Assembly: GCF_000373565.1 (NCBI RefSeq)
Contig: NZ_KB891850.1
Location: 62,001 to 126,000 of the forward strand
DNA: 64,000 bases
Reading direction: 5' to 3'
Source: Streptomyces sp. HmicA12
GTDB lineage: Bacteria > Actinomycetota > Actinomycetes > Streptomycetales > Streptomycetaceae
Made by a program: the position numbers and the translations under genes. The notes under the pieces were generated by a model. The model was not told the DNA's origin and searched no databases. It saw only the letters and a list, made by a program, of their open reading frames with translations. Below, in pieces: positions 35,014 to 43,084 of this stretch; positions within the stretch are counted from its first letter, which is position 1, and every line of letters begins with the position of its first letter.

Positions 35014-36294
35014 GTGAAGCGCAAGCTCATTGCGGCCATCGGTATCGCGGGCATCATGGTCTCGGTCGCGGCGTGCGGCGACGGTGACAAGAAGTCCGAC
35101 AATGCGGGGGCGGACGCCAAGGAGATCACCGTCTGGCTGACGGTCGACGCTCAGAACAACTGGCCGGACCTGGTCAAGGCGGCCGACGCGGCGCTCAAGA
35201 AGAAGCACCCCGGCATCAAGATCAACCACGAGTACTACGGCTGGCCGGACAAGCCCGCGAAGTTCGACGCCGTCCTCGCCACCGACAAGGTGCCGGACGT
35301 GGTCGAGATGGGCAACACCGAGATGCTCAGCTACATGGTCCAGGGCGCGCTCGCCCCGGTCGACGCGTCGAAGTTCGAGAACTCGGCGCAGTGGCTGGAC
35401 GGCCTCAAGGCCTCGGTGACGTACGACGGCAAGACCTACGGTGTCCCCTACTACGCCGGTGGCCGCGTGGCGACCTGGCGCACCGACATCGCCAAGGCCT
35501 CGGGCATCAAGTCCGCGCCGAAGACGTACGACGAGCTCACCGCCTCCCTGGACAAGGTCCAGAAGAAGCAGGGCGACAAGTTCAACGCCTGGTACCAGCC
35601 CACCCGTGACTGGTACGCGGCCATGTCCTTCGTCTACGACGCCGGCGGCTCGATCGCCAAGGAGGACGGCGGCAAGTGGGTCGCCAACCTGTCCTCGGCG
35701 GAGTCCCAGAAGGGCCTCACCGAGTTCAAGAACGTCATCGACAAGTACATGCACGGTGACAAGACCAAGGACGAGTCCGACCGTTACATCGTGTACGGGC
35801 AGGGCAAGTCGGACCTGATCTTCGGCGCGGCCTGGGAGGGCGCGACCTCCGCCGACCCGAAGAACGACAAGACCGGCAAGCTCAAGGACAACCTCGAGAA
35901 CTTCGTGATGCCGGGTCCGTCCGGCAAGGCGATGCCCGTCTTCCTCGGCGGCTCGGACCTCGCCATCCCGGCGAAGTCGGACGCGCAGGCCGTCGCCGCC
36001 GAGTGGATCGACGCCTTCACCGGCGCCAAGGGCCAGAAGGGCCTGATGGCCAAGGGCAACCTGCCCAACAACAAGACGGACCTCGCCACCATGAAGTCCG
36101 ACCCGAAGACCGAGGTCCCGGCCACCGCGGCCGAGTCCAACTGGTTCGTCCCGATGGCTCCGGGCTGGGGCAAGGTCGAGAAGGCCCAGGTCCTGCAGAC
36201 GATGCTGCAGGAGATCGGCACCGGCAAGAAGTCGGTCGAGCAGGCCGCGAAGGACGCGGACGCCAAGATCGACAAGGTCATCAACAACAAGTGA
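35014..36294 (+). CDS. dasA: Chitobiose/GlcNAc ABC transporter substrate-binding lipoprotein DasA
   Basis: Extracellular binding lipoprotein of 426 residues for chitooligosaccharides, of the family 1 sugar-binding type. The signal peptide ends in lipobox SVAACG. The domain contains typical sugar-binding segments (GVPYYAGGRVATWRTDI, DLIFGAAWEG). The GTG at 35014 follows GAGGAGG. It heads dasABC and is separated from dasB by a strong hairpin, which should give dasA more transcript than the permeases. Control is through the dre sites at 34884-34923. Confidence 0.95.
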   Translation: MKRKLIAAIGIAGIMVSVAACGDGDKKSDNAGADAKEITVWLTVDAQNNWPDLVKAADAALKKKHPGIKINHEYYGWPDKPAKFDAVLATDKVPDVVEMGNTEMLSYMVQGALAPVDASKFENSAQWLDGLKASVTYDGKTYGVPYYAGGRVATWRTDIAKASGIKSAPKTYDELTASLDKVQKKQGDKFNAWYQPTRDWYAAMSFVYDAGGSIAKEDGGKWVANLSSAESQKGLTEFKNVIDKYMHGDKTKDESDRYIVYGQGKSDLIFGAAWEGATSADPKNDKTGKLKDNLENFVMPGPSGKAMPVFLGGSDLAIPAKSDAQAVAAEWIDAFTGAKGQKGLMAKGNLPNNKTDLATMKSDPKTEVPATAAESNWFVPMAPGWGKVEKAQVLQTMLQEIGTGKKSVEQAAKDADAKIDKVINNK

Positions 36295-36300
36295 CCTGAC

Positions 36301-36340
36301 GCGGGGCCCCGTCGGCTGCTTCCCAGCGACGGGGCCCCGC
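36301..36340 (+). terminator. Intercistronic hairpin between dasA and dasB
   Basis: Perfect 14-bp inverted repeat (GCGGGGCCCCGTCG) with a 12-base loop, seven bases after the dasA stop and 95 bases before dasB. It has no U-tract. It probably acts as a partial terminator or 3'-end stabiliser so that the binding protein outnumbers the permeases. Confidence 0.75.
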
Positions 36341-36434
36341 GGCTCGTACCCCTGTACAGCCCGTGCGTCGGGCACGTACACACGGCTTAGCTCGACCTAT
36401 TGCACGACCTGAGGGACCGCTGAGGAGCGCGCGG

Positions 36435-37427
36435 ATGAGTGCCGCTGACACGACCACTGCCAAGATGCCGCCGCCGCGGCAGTCACCGCCCCCGGACACC
36501 GCGAGCGGGTCCCCGCGAGGGCCGCGCAAGAAGCGCTCGGGCGGCGCCGCCACCCCGTGGGCCCTGCTCGCGCCCTGTCTGCTGATCCTCGTCCTGATCC
36601 TGGGTTATCCCCTGGTCAGGCTGGTCACGCTCTCCTTCCAGAAGTTCGGCCAGGCCCAGCTGTGGGGCTTCCAGGAGCCGGAGTCGGTCGGCTTCGACAA
36701 CTTCTCCGCGATCCTCGGCGACAGCCAGTTCTGGCAGGTCGTCGTCCGCACGATCGTCTTCGCCGCCGGGGCCGTCATCTTCACGATGGTGGTCGGCATG
36801 CTCATCGCGCTGCTCCTGCAGCGCGTCTCGGGCTGGGTGAAGACCCTCATCAACATCGTGCTCGTGGCGAGCTGGGGCATGCCCATCATCGTCGCCACCA
36901 CCGTCTTCAAGTGGCTCTTCGACTCCGACTACGGCGTCTTCAACGCGCTGCTCAGCAAGCTGCCGGGCGTCGACATGGTCGGCCACAACTGGTTCGCCAG
37001 CGGCCCGCAGGGTCTCGCCGTCATCATGCTCCTGGTGGTCTGGGGCGCCGTGCCGTTCGTGGTCATCACGCTCAGCGCGGGCCTGACCCAGGTGCCCAAG
37101 GAGATGGAGGAGGCCGCGCGCCTCGACGGCGCCGGCGCCTGGGGCGTCTTCCGCTTCGTCACCCTGCCGATCCTCAAGCCGATCATCGTGATGCTCACGA
37201 CGCTCTCGGTGATCTGGGACATGGGCGTCTTCCCGCAGGTCTTCGTCATGCGCGGCGGCCACCCCGAGGACGAGTTCCAGCTGCTCACCACCTACTCGTA
37301 CGACCGGGCGTTCCAGGTCAACGACTACGCCCAGGGCTCCGCGATCGCCCTCGTCACGGTGATCCTGCTGCTCGGCGTCGTCGCCGTCTACATGCGCCAG
37401 ATGCTCAAGATCGGAGAGGTCGAGTGA
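36435..37427 (+). CDS. dasB: Chitobiose/GlcNAc ABC transporter permease DasB
   Basis: Permease of 330 residues with six predicted helices after a Pro-rich N-terminal tail. The coupling-loop EAA motif is VPKEMEEAARLDGAGAWGVF. The ATG at 36435 follows TGAGGAGC. Its stop overlaps the GTG of dasC. With DasC it forms the membrane channel for the DasA-bound sugar; no ATPase gene is present here, in keeping with use of the shared ATPase MsiK in Streptomyces. Confidence 0.93.
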   Translation: MSAADTTTAKMPPPRQSPPPDTASGSPRGPRKKRSGGAATPWALLAPCLLILVLILGYPLVRLVTLSFQKFGQAQLWGFQEPESVGFDNFSAILGDSQFWQVVVRTIVFAAGAVIFTMVVGMLIALLLQRVSGWVKTLINIVLVASWGMPIIVATTVFKWLFDSDYGVFNALLSKLPGVDMVGHNWFASGPQGLAVIMLLVVWGAVPFVVITLSAGLTQVPKEMEEAARLDGAGAWGVFRFVTLPILKPIIVMLTTLSVIWDMGVFPQVFVMRGGHPEDEFQLLTTYSYDRAFQVNDYAQGSAIALVTVILLLGVVAVYMRQMLKIGEVE

Positions 37428-38311
37428 GCACCACCACCGCCCCTGTGAAGCCGGCGGCCCCCGCCCCGGTGAAGATCACCGCCGACAGCGGCCGCCGCAA
37501 GTCCAAGGCCGGCTGGAACGTCCTCGGGCTGCTCGTCTTCCTCGTCGTCGGCTTCCCGGTCTACTGGATGCTCAACACGGCGTTCAAGCCCGCCAAGGAC
37601 GCCATCGACCCGGACCCGAGCCTCTTCCCGACCGGGTTCACGCTCGACAACTTCAAGCGCGCGCTCGACATCGCGGACTTCTGGGGCCCGGTCGGCCGCA
37701 GCCTCGTCGTCTCGCTCGTCGTGGTCGTCATCGGCATCGTGATCGGCATGCTGGCGGCGCTCGCCATCTCCCGGTTCGCCTTCCGCGGCCGCAAGATCGT
37801 GATCGTCGGCATCCTCGCGGTGCAGATGGTGCCCCTGGTCGCCATGATCATCCCGGTCTTCCTGCTCCTGAACGACCTCGACCAGTACGACAAGCTCTCG
37901 GGCCTGGTCATCACGTACCTGACCTTCGTGCTGCCGTTCACGGTGTGGACGCTGCGCGGCTTCATCGTCAACATCCCCAAGGAGCTGGAGGAGGCCGCCC
38001 AGGTCGACGGGTGCACCCGCACCGGCGCCTTCGTCCGCGTGGTGTTCCCGCTGCTCGCCCCGGGCATGGTCGCGACGTCGGTCTACGCGTTCATCCAGGC
38101 GTGGAACGAGTACCTGTACGCCCTCATGCTGATGAGCCAGAAGCACCAGACGGCCACGGTCTGGCTCGGCAACTTCACCACCAAGCACGGTACGGAGTAC
38201 GCCCCGATGATGGCCGGTTCCACCCTGATGGCCGTGCCGATCGTGGTCCTGTTCCTCTTCGTCCAGCGCAAGATGGCCGCGGGCCTGACCGCCGGCGCCG
38301 TGAAGGGATAA
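37424..38311 (+). CDS. dasC: Chitobiose/GlcNAc ABC transporter permease DasC
   Basis: Second permease, 295 residues, six helices. The EAA motif is IPKELEEAAQVDGCTRTGAF, and the C-terminal FVQRKMAAGLTAGAVKG tail is typical of MalG-type sugar permeases. The GTG at 37424 overlaps the dasB stop (GTGA). The glycosidase gene follows after nine bases, so transport and cleavage are cotranscribed. Confidence 0.93.
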   Translation: MSTTTAPVKPAAPAPVKITADSGRRKSKAGWNVLGLLVFLVVGFPVYWMLNTAFKPAKDAIDPDPSLFPTGFTLDNFKRALDIADFWGPVGRSLVVSLVVVVIGIVIGMLAALAISRFAFRGRKIVIVGILAVQMVPLVAMIIPVFLLLNDLDQYDKLSGLVITYLTFVLPFTVWTLRGFIVNIPKELEEAAQVDGCTRTGAFVRVVFPLLAPGMVATSVYAFIQAWNEYLYALMLMSQKHQTATVWLGNFTTKHGTEYAPMMAGSTLMAVPIVVLFLFVQRKMAAGLTAGAVKG

Positions 38312-38320
38312 CGCCACCTG

Positions 38321-39814
38321 ATGACGACACTCGCAACCGGTACGGACACCCTGACGCGGGACGCCCTGACGGTCCTGCAGCCCGGCTTCACCGGCACGAC
38401 CGCCCCCGACTGGCTGCTGCGGCGCCTCGGGGAAGGGCTCGCGTCGGTCGGGCTCTTCGGCCGCAACATCGCCTCCCCCGACCAACTGTCCGCCCTGACC
38501 GCCCAGTTGAGGGCCGAGCGCGGCGACATCCTGGTCGCGATCGACGAGGAGGGCGGCGACGTCACCCGCCTCGAGGTCCGTACGGGCTCCTCGTTCCCCG
38601 GCAACCACGCCCTCGGCGCGGTCGACGACGTCGAGCTGACCCGGGCGGTCGCCTTCGAGCTGGGCCGCCGGCTCGCCGAGTGCGGCGTGAACCTGAACTG
38701 GGCGCCGTCCGCCGACGTCAACTCCAACCCGGACAACCCGGTGATCGGCGTCCGCTCGTTCGGCGCCGACACCGGCCTGGTCGCCCGGCACACGGCGGCG
38801 TACGTGAACGGCATGCAGTCCGCCGGCGTCGCCGCCTGCACCAAGCACTTCCCGGGCCACGGCGACACCGGCGTCGACTCGCACCACGACATGCCCCGCA
38901 TCGACGTCGGCCTCGACGTGCTGCACGCCCGTGACCTCGCCCCGTTCCGCGCGGCGATCGAGGCGGGCTCGCGGGCGGTCATGAGCGCGCACATCCTGGT
39001 CCCGGCCCTCGACCCGGACCGCCCGGCAACGTTGTCCCGCCGCATCCTGACCGGACTGCTGCGCGAGGAGATGGGCTACGACGGGCTCATCGTCACCGAC
39101 GGCATGGAGATGCAGGCCATCTCCGCCACGTACGGCATCGAGCGCGGCAGCGTCCTCGCCATCGCGGCCGGCGCCGACGCCATCTGCGTGGGCGGCGGTC
39201 TCGCCGACGACGAGACGGTGACGCGGCTGCGCGACGCCCTGGTCACCGCGGTCCGCTCCGGCGAACTGTCCGAGGAGCGGCTCGCGGACGCGGCCGCCCG
39301 GGTGCGCGCCCTCGCCGAATGGACCGTGATGTCGGGTGCGTCGGGCACGTCGGGGGGCGTGCCCGACACGGAGATCGGTCTGGTGGCGGCCCGCCGCGCG
39401 CTGACGGTGACCCGTGGCGGGTACGTCCCGCCGGTGGACGGCGCCCCGGTCCACGTGGCCGCCTTCTCGCCCGTCGCCAACATCGCCGTCGGCGACGAGA
39501 CCCCCTGGGGCGTCGCCGCCGAACTGGAGCGCCTGCTGCCCGGCACGACCACGGGCTCGTACACCGGCCCGGACGCGGCCGCGTCGGCGCTCGCCGCCGC
39601 GGGGGAGCGGCGCGTCGTCGCGGTCGTCCGCGACGAGCACCGGCACGCGTGGATGTCCGACGCCGTCTCCACGCTGCTGGCCGCCCGGCCCGACACGGCG
39701 GTCGTGGAGATGGGCGTGCCCCAGGCCGCGCCGCGCGGCGCCCTGCACATCGCCACGCACGGTGCGGCGCGGGTGTGCGGGGTGGCTGCCGCCGAGGTCA
39801 TCGTGGGCGGCTGA
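38321..39814 (+). CDS. dasD: GH3 beta-N-acetylglucosaminidase
   Basis: Cleaves imported N,N'-diacetylchitobiose to GlcNAc. It has 497 residues and no signal peptide, so it acts in the cytoplasm. The GH3 NagZ-type signature KHFPGHGDTGVDSHHD carries the acid/base His-Asp dyad, and the nucleophile aspartate is in LIVTDGMEM. The ATG is nine bases after dasC. A C-terminal region of about 150 residues beyond the barrel is an extra domain. The convergent nagB next door takes the product towards fructose-6-P after deacetylation. Confidence 0.9.
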   Translation: MTTLATGTDTLTRDALTVLQPGFTGTTAPDWLLRRLGEGLASVGLFGRNIASPDQLSALTAQLRAERGDILVAIDEEGGDVTRLEVRTGSSFPGNHALGAVDDVELTRAVAFELGRRLAECGVNLNWAPSADVNSNPDNPVIGVRSFGADTGLVARHTAAYVNGMQSAGVAACTKHFPGHGDTGVDSHHDMPRIDVGLDVLHARDLAPFRAAIEAGSRAVMSAHILVPALDPDRPATLSRRILTGLLREEMGYDGLIVTDGMEMQAISATYGIERGSVLAIAAGADAICVGGGLADDETVTRLRDALVTAVRSGELSEERLADAAARVRALAEWTVMSGASGTSGGVPDTEIGLVAARRALTVTRGGYVPPVDGAPVHVAAFSPVANIAVGDETPWGVAAELERLLPGTTTGSYTGPDAAASALAAAGERRVVAVVRDEHRHAWMSDAVSTLLAARPDTAVVEMGVPQAAPRGALHIATHGAARVCGVAAAEVIVGG

Positions 39815-39831
39815 CGGTTCCGCACATGACT

Positions 39832-39870
39832 GGTGCCGGTCACCCCGGACGGGGGGTGACCGGCACCTTT
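39832..39870. terminator. Bidirectional terminator between the GH3 gene and nagB
   Basis: Perfect 15-bp inverted repeat (GGTGCCGGTCACCCC) with a six-base loop, followed by TTTGTC on the plus strand. It lies between the convergent ends of the das operon and nagB. Confidence 0.88.
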
Positions 39871-39898
39871 GTCATGTCGGGCGTGCTGCCCGGTGGGC

Positions 39899-40684
39899 CT
39901 ACAGGCCCTGCCACTGAGGCTTGTTGACGTACGTGTGCCGGAAGTAGTCCGCCAGCTTCAGCTTGGACGCGGCGGCCTCGTCCACGACGACGGTCGCGTG
40001 CGGGTGCAGCTGCAGCGCGGAGGCGGGCACGACGGAGGCGACGGGGCCCTCGACGGTCGCGGCGACGGCGTCGGCCTTGCCCTCACCCGTGGCGAGCAGC
40101 ACCAGGTGCCGCGCCTCCAGGATGGTCCCGATGCCCTGCGTGATGACGTGCCGCGGGACCTGGCTCAGGTCCCCGTCGAAGAAGCGCGCGTTGTCCGTGA
40201 TGGTCTGCTCGGTCAGCGTCTTGATCCGGGTCCTGGACGCGATCGACGAGCACGGCTCGTTGAACCCGATGTGCCCGTCGGTCCCGATGCCGAGCAGCTG
40301 GAGGTCGACGCCCCCGGCCTCGGCCAGCGCCTTGTCGTACGCGACGCAGGCGGCCTGCACGTCCGCGGCGCTGCCGTCGGGGCCGATGAAGGAGTCCTCG
40401 CCGAGCCCGAGCGGCTCCACGACCTCGCGCAGCACCGTCGCCCGGTACGACTCGGGGTGCCCGGTCGGCAGGCCCACGTACTCGTCGAGCTGGGCGATCC
40501 GCGCCTTGGACGCGTCGACCTCGCCGCCGCGGACCTTCGCGGTCAGCGCCTGGTAGATGGGCAGCGGGGTCGAGCCGGTGGCCACACCGAGCAATGCGTC
40601 GGGCTTGCGCCGCAGCAGCTGGGCCATGGCCTCGGCGATCAGCTCGCCACCTGCCTTGGCGTCCGGAACGATCACAACTTCCAC
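39899..40684 (-). CDS. nagB: Glucosamine-6-phosphate deaminase NagB
   Basis: Converts GlcN-6-P to fructose-6-P and ammonia, which also lowers the DasR inducer. It has 261 residues. Motifs are GVATGSTPL (phosphate binding), LDEYVGL with the catalytic Asp, and GIGTDGHIGFNEP with the catalytic Asp/His/Glu group. The GTG at 40684 gives the usual VEVVIV start; the open frame beyond 40684 has no homology. A dre site lies 41 bases upstream, so it is a DasR target. Confidence 0.95.
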   Translation of the reverse strand: MEVVIVPDAKAGGELIAEAMAQLLRRKPDALLGVATGSTPLPIYQALTAKVRGGEVDASKARIAQLDEYVGLPTGHPESYRATVLREVVEPLGLGEDSFIGPDGSAADVQAACVAYDKALAEAGGVDLQLLGIGTDGHIGFNEPCSSIASRTRIKTLTEQTITDNARFFDGDLSQVPRHVITQGIGTILEARHLVLLATGEGKADAVAATVEGPVASVVPASALQLHPHATVVVDEAAASKLKLADYFRHTYVNKPQWQGL

Positions 40685-40724
40685 GCTGGGCCTGCCGTTC
40701 TGGTCAGAGGGGACGGGTACTGCA

Positions 40725-40740
40725 TGTGGTATAGACCAAT
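40725..40740 (-). promoter_or_regulatory. DasR operator upstream of nagB
   Basis: 16-mer TGTGGTATAGACCAAT, close to the dre consensus and centred about 48 bases upstream of the nagB start. It would repress nagB in the absence of GlcN-6-P. Confidence 0.82.
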
Positions 40741-40743
40741 CTA

Positions 40744-40857
40744 GCAGAGCGACCCCCCGCGGGTCAGGCCCCCGCGGGGCCTCTCTGCCCATGCTCAGCG
40801 CTCCCGCGGACAACGGCACTTCGAAGCGCCCCGTCGGGGGCGCGGGGAACCGCGCGA
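40744..40857. repeat. Hairpin and REP-like arm between nagB and the SIS gene
   Basis: A hairpin of CCCCGCGGG (40755-40763) with CCCGCGGGG (40771-40779), extended by GCAGAG/CTCTGC, is followed by a diverged repeat arm (40836-40857, core GGCGCGGGGAACCGCGCGA) with a short complementary GCGCCCC upstream. No gene lies in this stretch. Confidence 0.5.
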
Positions 40858-40958
40858 GCGGCCCCTCCCGCCGACGGGACCCCGCCCGGTGGGCGTCCCG
40901 CGCGCCGGGCAGCCACAGTGGAAGCACCGGCCCACGCCCCGCCCACCGGAGGAAGCCC

Positions 40959-42026
40959 ATGAGCAACCCTGAACAGGAGCAGCAACACCCGGGCCGGATC
41001 ATGTCCCGGGAGATCCGCGAGCAGCCCGAAACCCTGCGCCGCCTGCTCGCCACCGGCGCCTCCCGCATCCAGGACGTGGCCCGCCAGGTCGCGGCGCGCG
41101 GCCCCCGCTTCGTCCTGCTCACCGCCCGCGGCTCCTCCGACAACGCCGCGCTCTACGCCAAGTACCTCCTGGAGATCCGTCTCGGGCTGCCCTGCGGCCT
41201 CGCCTCCATGTCCACCACGACGGCGTACGGCGCCCGCCCCGATCTGCGCGACGTCCTCGTGATCACGGTGAGCCAGTCCGGCGGCTCTCCCGACCTGGTC
41301 GCCTCGACGAAGGCCGCCCGCGAGGCCGGCGCGATCACCGTCGCCGTCACCAACAACCCGGACTCCCCGCTCGCCGCGGTCTCCGAGCACCACATCGACA
41401 TCATGGCCGGACCGGAGAAGGCGCTGCCCGCGACGAAGACGTACACCGCCTCGCTCCTGGCCCTTTACCTCTTCGTGGAGGGGCTGCGCGGCGCCGACGG
41501 CTCGACGGCGGCCGCCGCCCTGCCCGACCTGGCCGCCGGTCTGCTCGCCCGGCACGACGAGGTTCGCACCCTCGCCTCCCGCTACCGCTTCGCCGAGCGC
41601 ATGGTGATCACGTCCCGCGGCTACGGCTACCCGACGGCTAAGGAGGTGGCCCTCAAGCTGATGGAGACCAGCTACATCCCCGCCCTCGCCTACTCCGGCG
41701 CCGACCTGCTGCACGGCCCGCTCGCCATGGTCGACAACATCTCCCCGGTCGTCGCCGTGGTCACCGACGGCCAGGGCGGCCTCGCGCTTCAGCCCGTGCT
41801 CGACCGGCTGCGCGACCGCGGCGCGGACCTGATGGTCGTCGGCCCCGAGGCCCGGGTCGCCGAGGCCTCCGCCGGTTTCGTCCTGCCCACCACCGGGGTG
41901 ACGGAGGACGTGCAGCCGGTCCTGGAGATCCTGCCGCTGCAACTGCTCGCGTACGAGGTGGCCGTCGCCCGCGGCCAGAACCCGGACGCCCCGCGAGCCC
42001 TCGTCAAGGTGACCGAGACCCGGTAG
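40959..42026 (+). CDS. SIS-domain sugar isomerase family protein (AgaS/GlmS-isomerase-like)
   Basis: Cytoplasmic protein of 355 residues with two SIS phosphosugar-binding domains. Phosphate-binding segments are TARGSSDNAA and SQSGGSPD in the first and SRGYGYPTAKEVALKLMET in the second. It resembles the isomerase half of GlmS without the glutaminase part, so an aldose-ketose isomerase or deaminase for amino sugars is likely. The ATG at 40959 follows GGAGGA. It is divergent from nagB, and the nagB dre site lies 219 bases upstream, so it may share control. Confidence 0.85.
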   Translation: MSNPEQEQQHPGRIMSREIREQPETLRRLLATGASRIQDVARQVAARGPRFVLLTARGSSDNAALYAKYLLEIRLGLPCGLASMSTTTAYGARPDLRDVLVITVSQSGGSPDLVASTKAAREAGAITVAVTNNPDSPLAAVSEHHIDIMAGPEKALPATKTYTASLLALYLFVEGLRGADGSTAAAALPDLAAGLLARHDEVRTLASRYRFAERMVITSRGYGYPTAKEVALKLMETSYIPALAYSGADLLHGPLAMVDNISPVVAVVTDGQGGLALQPVLDRLRDRGADLMVVGPEARVAEASAGFVLPTTGVTEDVQPVLEILPLQLLAYEVAVARGQNPDAPRALVKVTETR

Positions 42027-42056
42027 TCCCCCCGCATCCCGGCAGTCCCCCCTGCT

Positions 42057-42084
42057 ACTAGTTTCCTAGTGGGCGCTATAGAAT
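42057..42084 (+). promoter_or_regulatory. Promoter with inverted repeat upstream of the TetR gene
   Basis: ACTAG-TTTC-CTAGT at 42057-42070 overlaps the expected -35 position. TAGAAT at 42079-42084 is a good -10, seven bases from an expected start at about 42091-42092, which coincides with the ATG. The mRNA is probably leaderless, and the repeat is a candidate operator for autoregulation. Confidence 0.6.
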
Positions 42085-42091
42085 TGCCGCC

Positions 42092-42688
42092 ATGGCGACC
42101 AAGCAGCGCGGGCGGCCCCGCTCCTTCGACCGGGAGACCGCCCTGGAGAAGGCCCTGCGGGCCTTCTGGGAGCACGGGTACGAGGCCACGTCCGTCTCCG
42201 ACCTGACCCGCGAGATGGGCATCGGCGCCCCCAGCCTGTACGCCGCCTTCGGCGACAAGCGCTCCCTGTTCGAGGAGGTCGTGCGGGTCTACGGCACCAC
42301 CCACGGCGCCGGCCCCGCCCGCGCCCTCGCCGAGGAGCCCACGGCGCGCGGCGCCGTCGAGCGGCTGCTGCGCGAGGCGGCCGACGAGTTCACCGACCCC
42401 GCGCACCCGTACGGCTGCCTGGTGATCCACGCCGCGACGAACTGCACGACGCCCGAGGTCGAGCAGGCCCTGCGCGAGCAGCGGGGGACCAGCATCGCCG
42501 CCATCGAGGACCGGCTGCGGCAGGGGGTGGCGGCGGGGGAACTGTCGCGGGACACGGACACGACGGTTCTGGCCCGGCACATCGCCGCGGTCTTCCAGGG
42601 CATGTCGCAGCAGGCGCGGGACGGCGCGACCAGGGCCGAGCTCGAAGCCGTGGCCGAGCTCGCGATGGCGGTCTGGCCGGGGAAGTGA
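42092..42688 (+). CDS. TetR-family transcriptional regulator
   Basis: Regulator of 198 residues. The helix-turn-helix is ATSVSDLTREMGIGAPSLYAAFGDK, typical of the AcrR/YwoA group with a GRPRSFDRE basic N-terminus. The C-terminal domain has HAATNCTTPEVEQALRE, a pattern of the TetR_C_16-like group with a cysteine at the ligand side. It probably controls its own promoter through the palindrome at 42057. No other target is adjacent. Confidence 0.88.
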   Translation: MATKQRGRPRSFDRETALEKALRAFWEHGYEATSVSDLTREMGIGAPSLYAAFGDKRSLFEEVVRVYGTTHGAGPARALAEEPTARGAVERLLREAADEFTDPAHPYGCLVIHAATNCTTPEVEQALREQRGTSIAAIEDRLRQGVAAGELSRDTDTTVLARHIAAVFQGMSQQARDGATRAELEAVAELAMAVWPGK

Positions 42689-43084
42689 CCGGGATCTGAA
42701 CCGGCCCGTTCCGGCACGCGTGGGTAAGGACGTACGTTGGAGTAACCGTGGGCGCGACGATCGCGGACATCGGAGGAACAGTCGTAGGAAGAGACGACAA
42801 CAAACCTCCGCCGATGCATGGACATCGGAGAATGGTCTAGTCCACAATGCGTAACGGAGACCTCCGCCCTCCCCGCACAGGAGGACGGACAGAGGACCCG
42901 CCGCTCTCTGCCCTGACTGCGTCGGATCCTCGATCGGCCCCGGGCACCGCACACCTGGAAGCCGATGCACCTGAAGGGCTGCGGTGCCAGGGAAAGGGTT
43001 GAGGGTCCCGACCCCCGGCGCCGCGGCCCGTCGGTCTTCACGGGACTTTTCGGCACCCTGTCGGCCGACAGGTACGCTCGCCTG
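42689..43084 (+). other. Leader region before the PdtaS-like kinase gene
   Basis: It holds a DasR-like site (42831-42846), two copies of GACATCGGAG (near 42765 and 42821) and a short CCGATG/CATCGG inverted repeat. A 31-codon reading frame from the GTG at 42748 ends inside the DasR-like site, but I do not call it a gene. No promoter is certain; TTGGAG near 42738 could be a -35. Confidence 0.5.
42831..42846 (+). promoter_or_regulatory. DasR-like operator upstream of the PdtaS-like kinase gene
   Basis: 16-mer AATGGTCTAGTCCACA, sharing 13 consecutive bases (GGTCTAGTCCACA) with the site upstream of dasR at 34743. It lies about 240 bases before the kinase start. Confidence 0.6.

Noticed and set aside
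37388..39760. Long open frame of 790 codons antisense to dasC and the GH3 gene
   Set aside because: Shadow frame with Gly/Arg/Asp/Val-rich low-complexity sequence and no motif; the plus-strand genes are clear.
40557..40958. Extended N-terminus of the SIS-domain protein
   Set aside because: The frame is open upstream but overlaps the nagB start and its DasR site, has no homology, and the ATG at 40959 has a good ribosome site.
42748..42840. 31-codon reading frame in the leader of the kinase gene
   Set aside because: No clear ribosome-binding site, a low-quality peptide, and it ends inside a likely operator. It could be a leader peptide, but support is insufficient.
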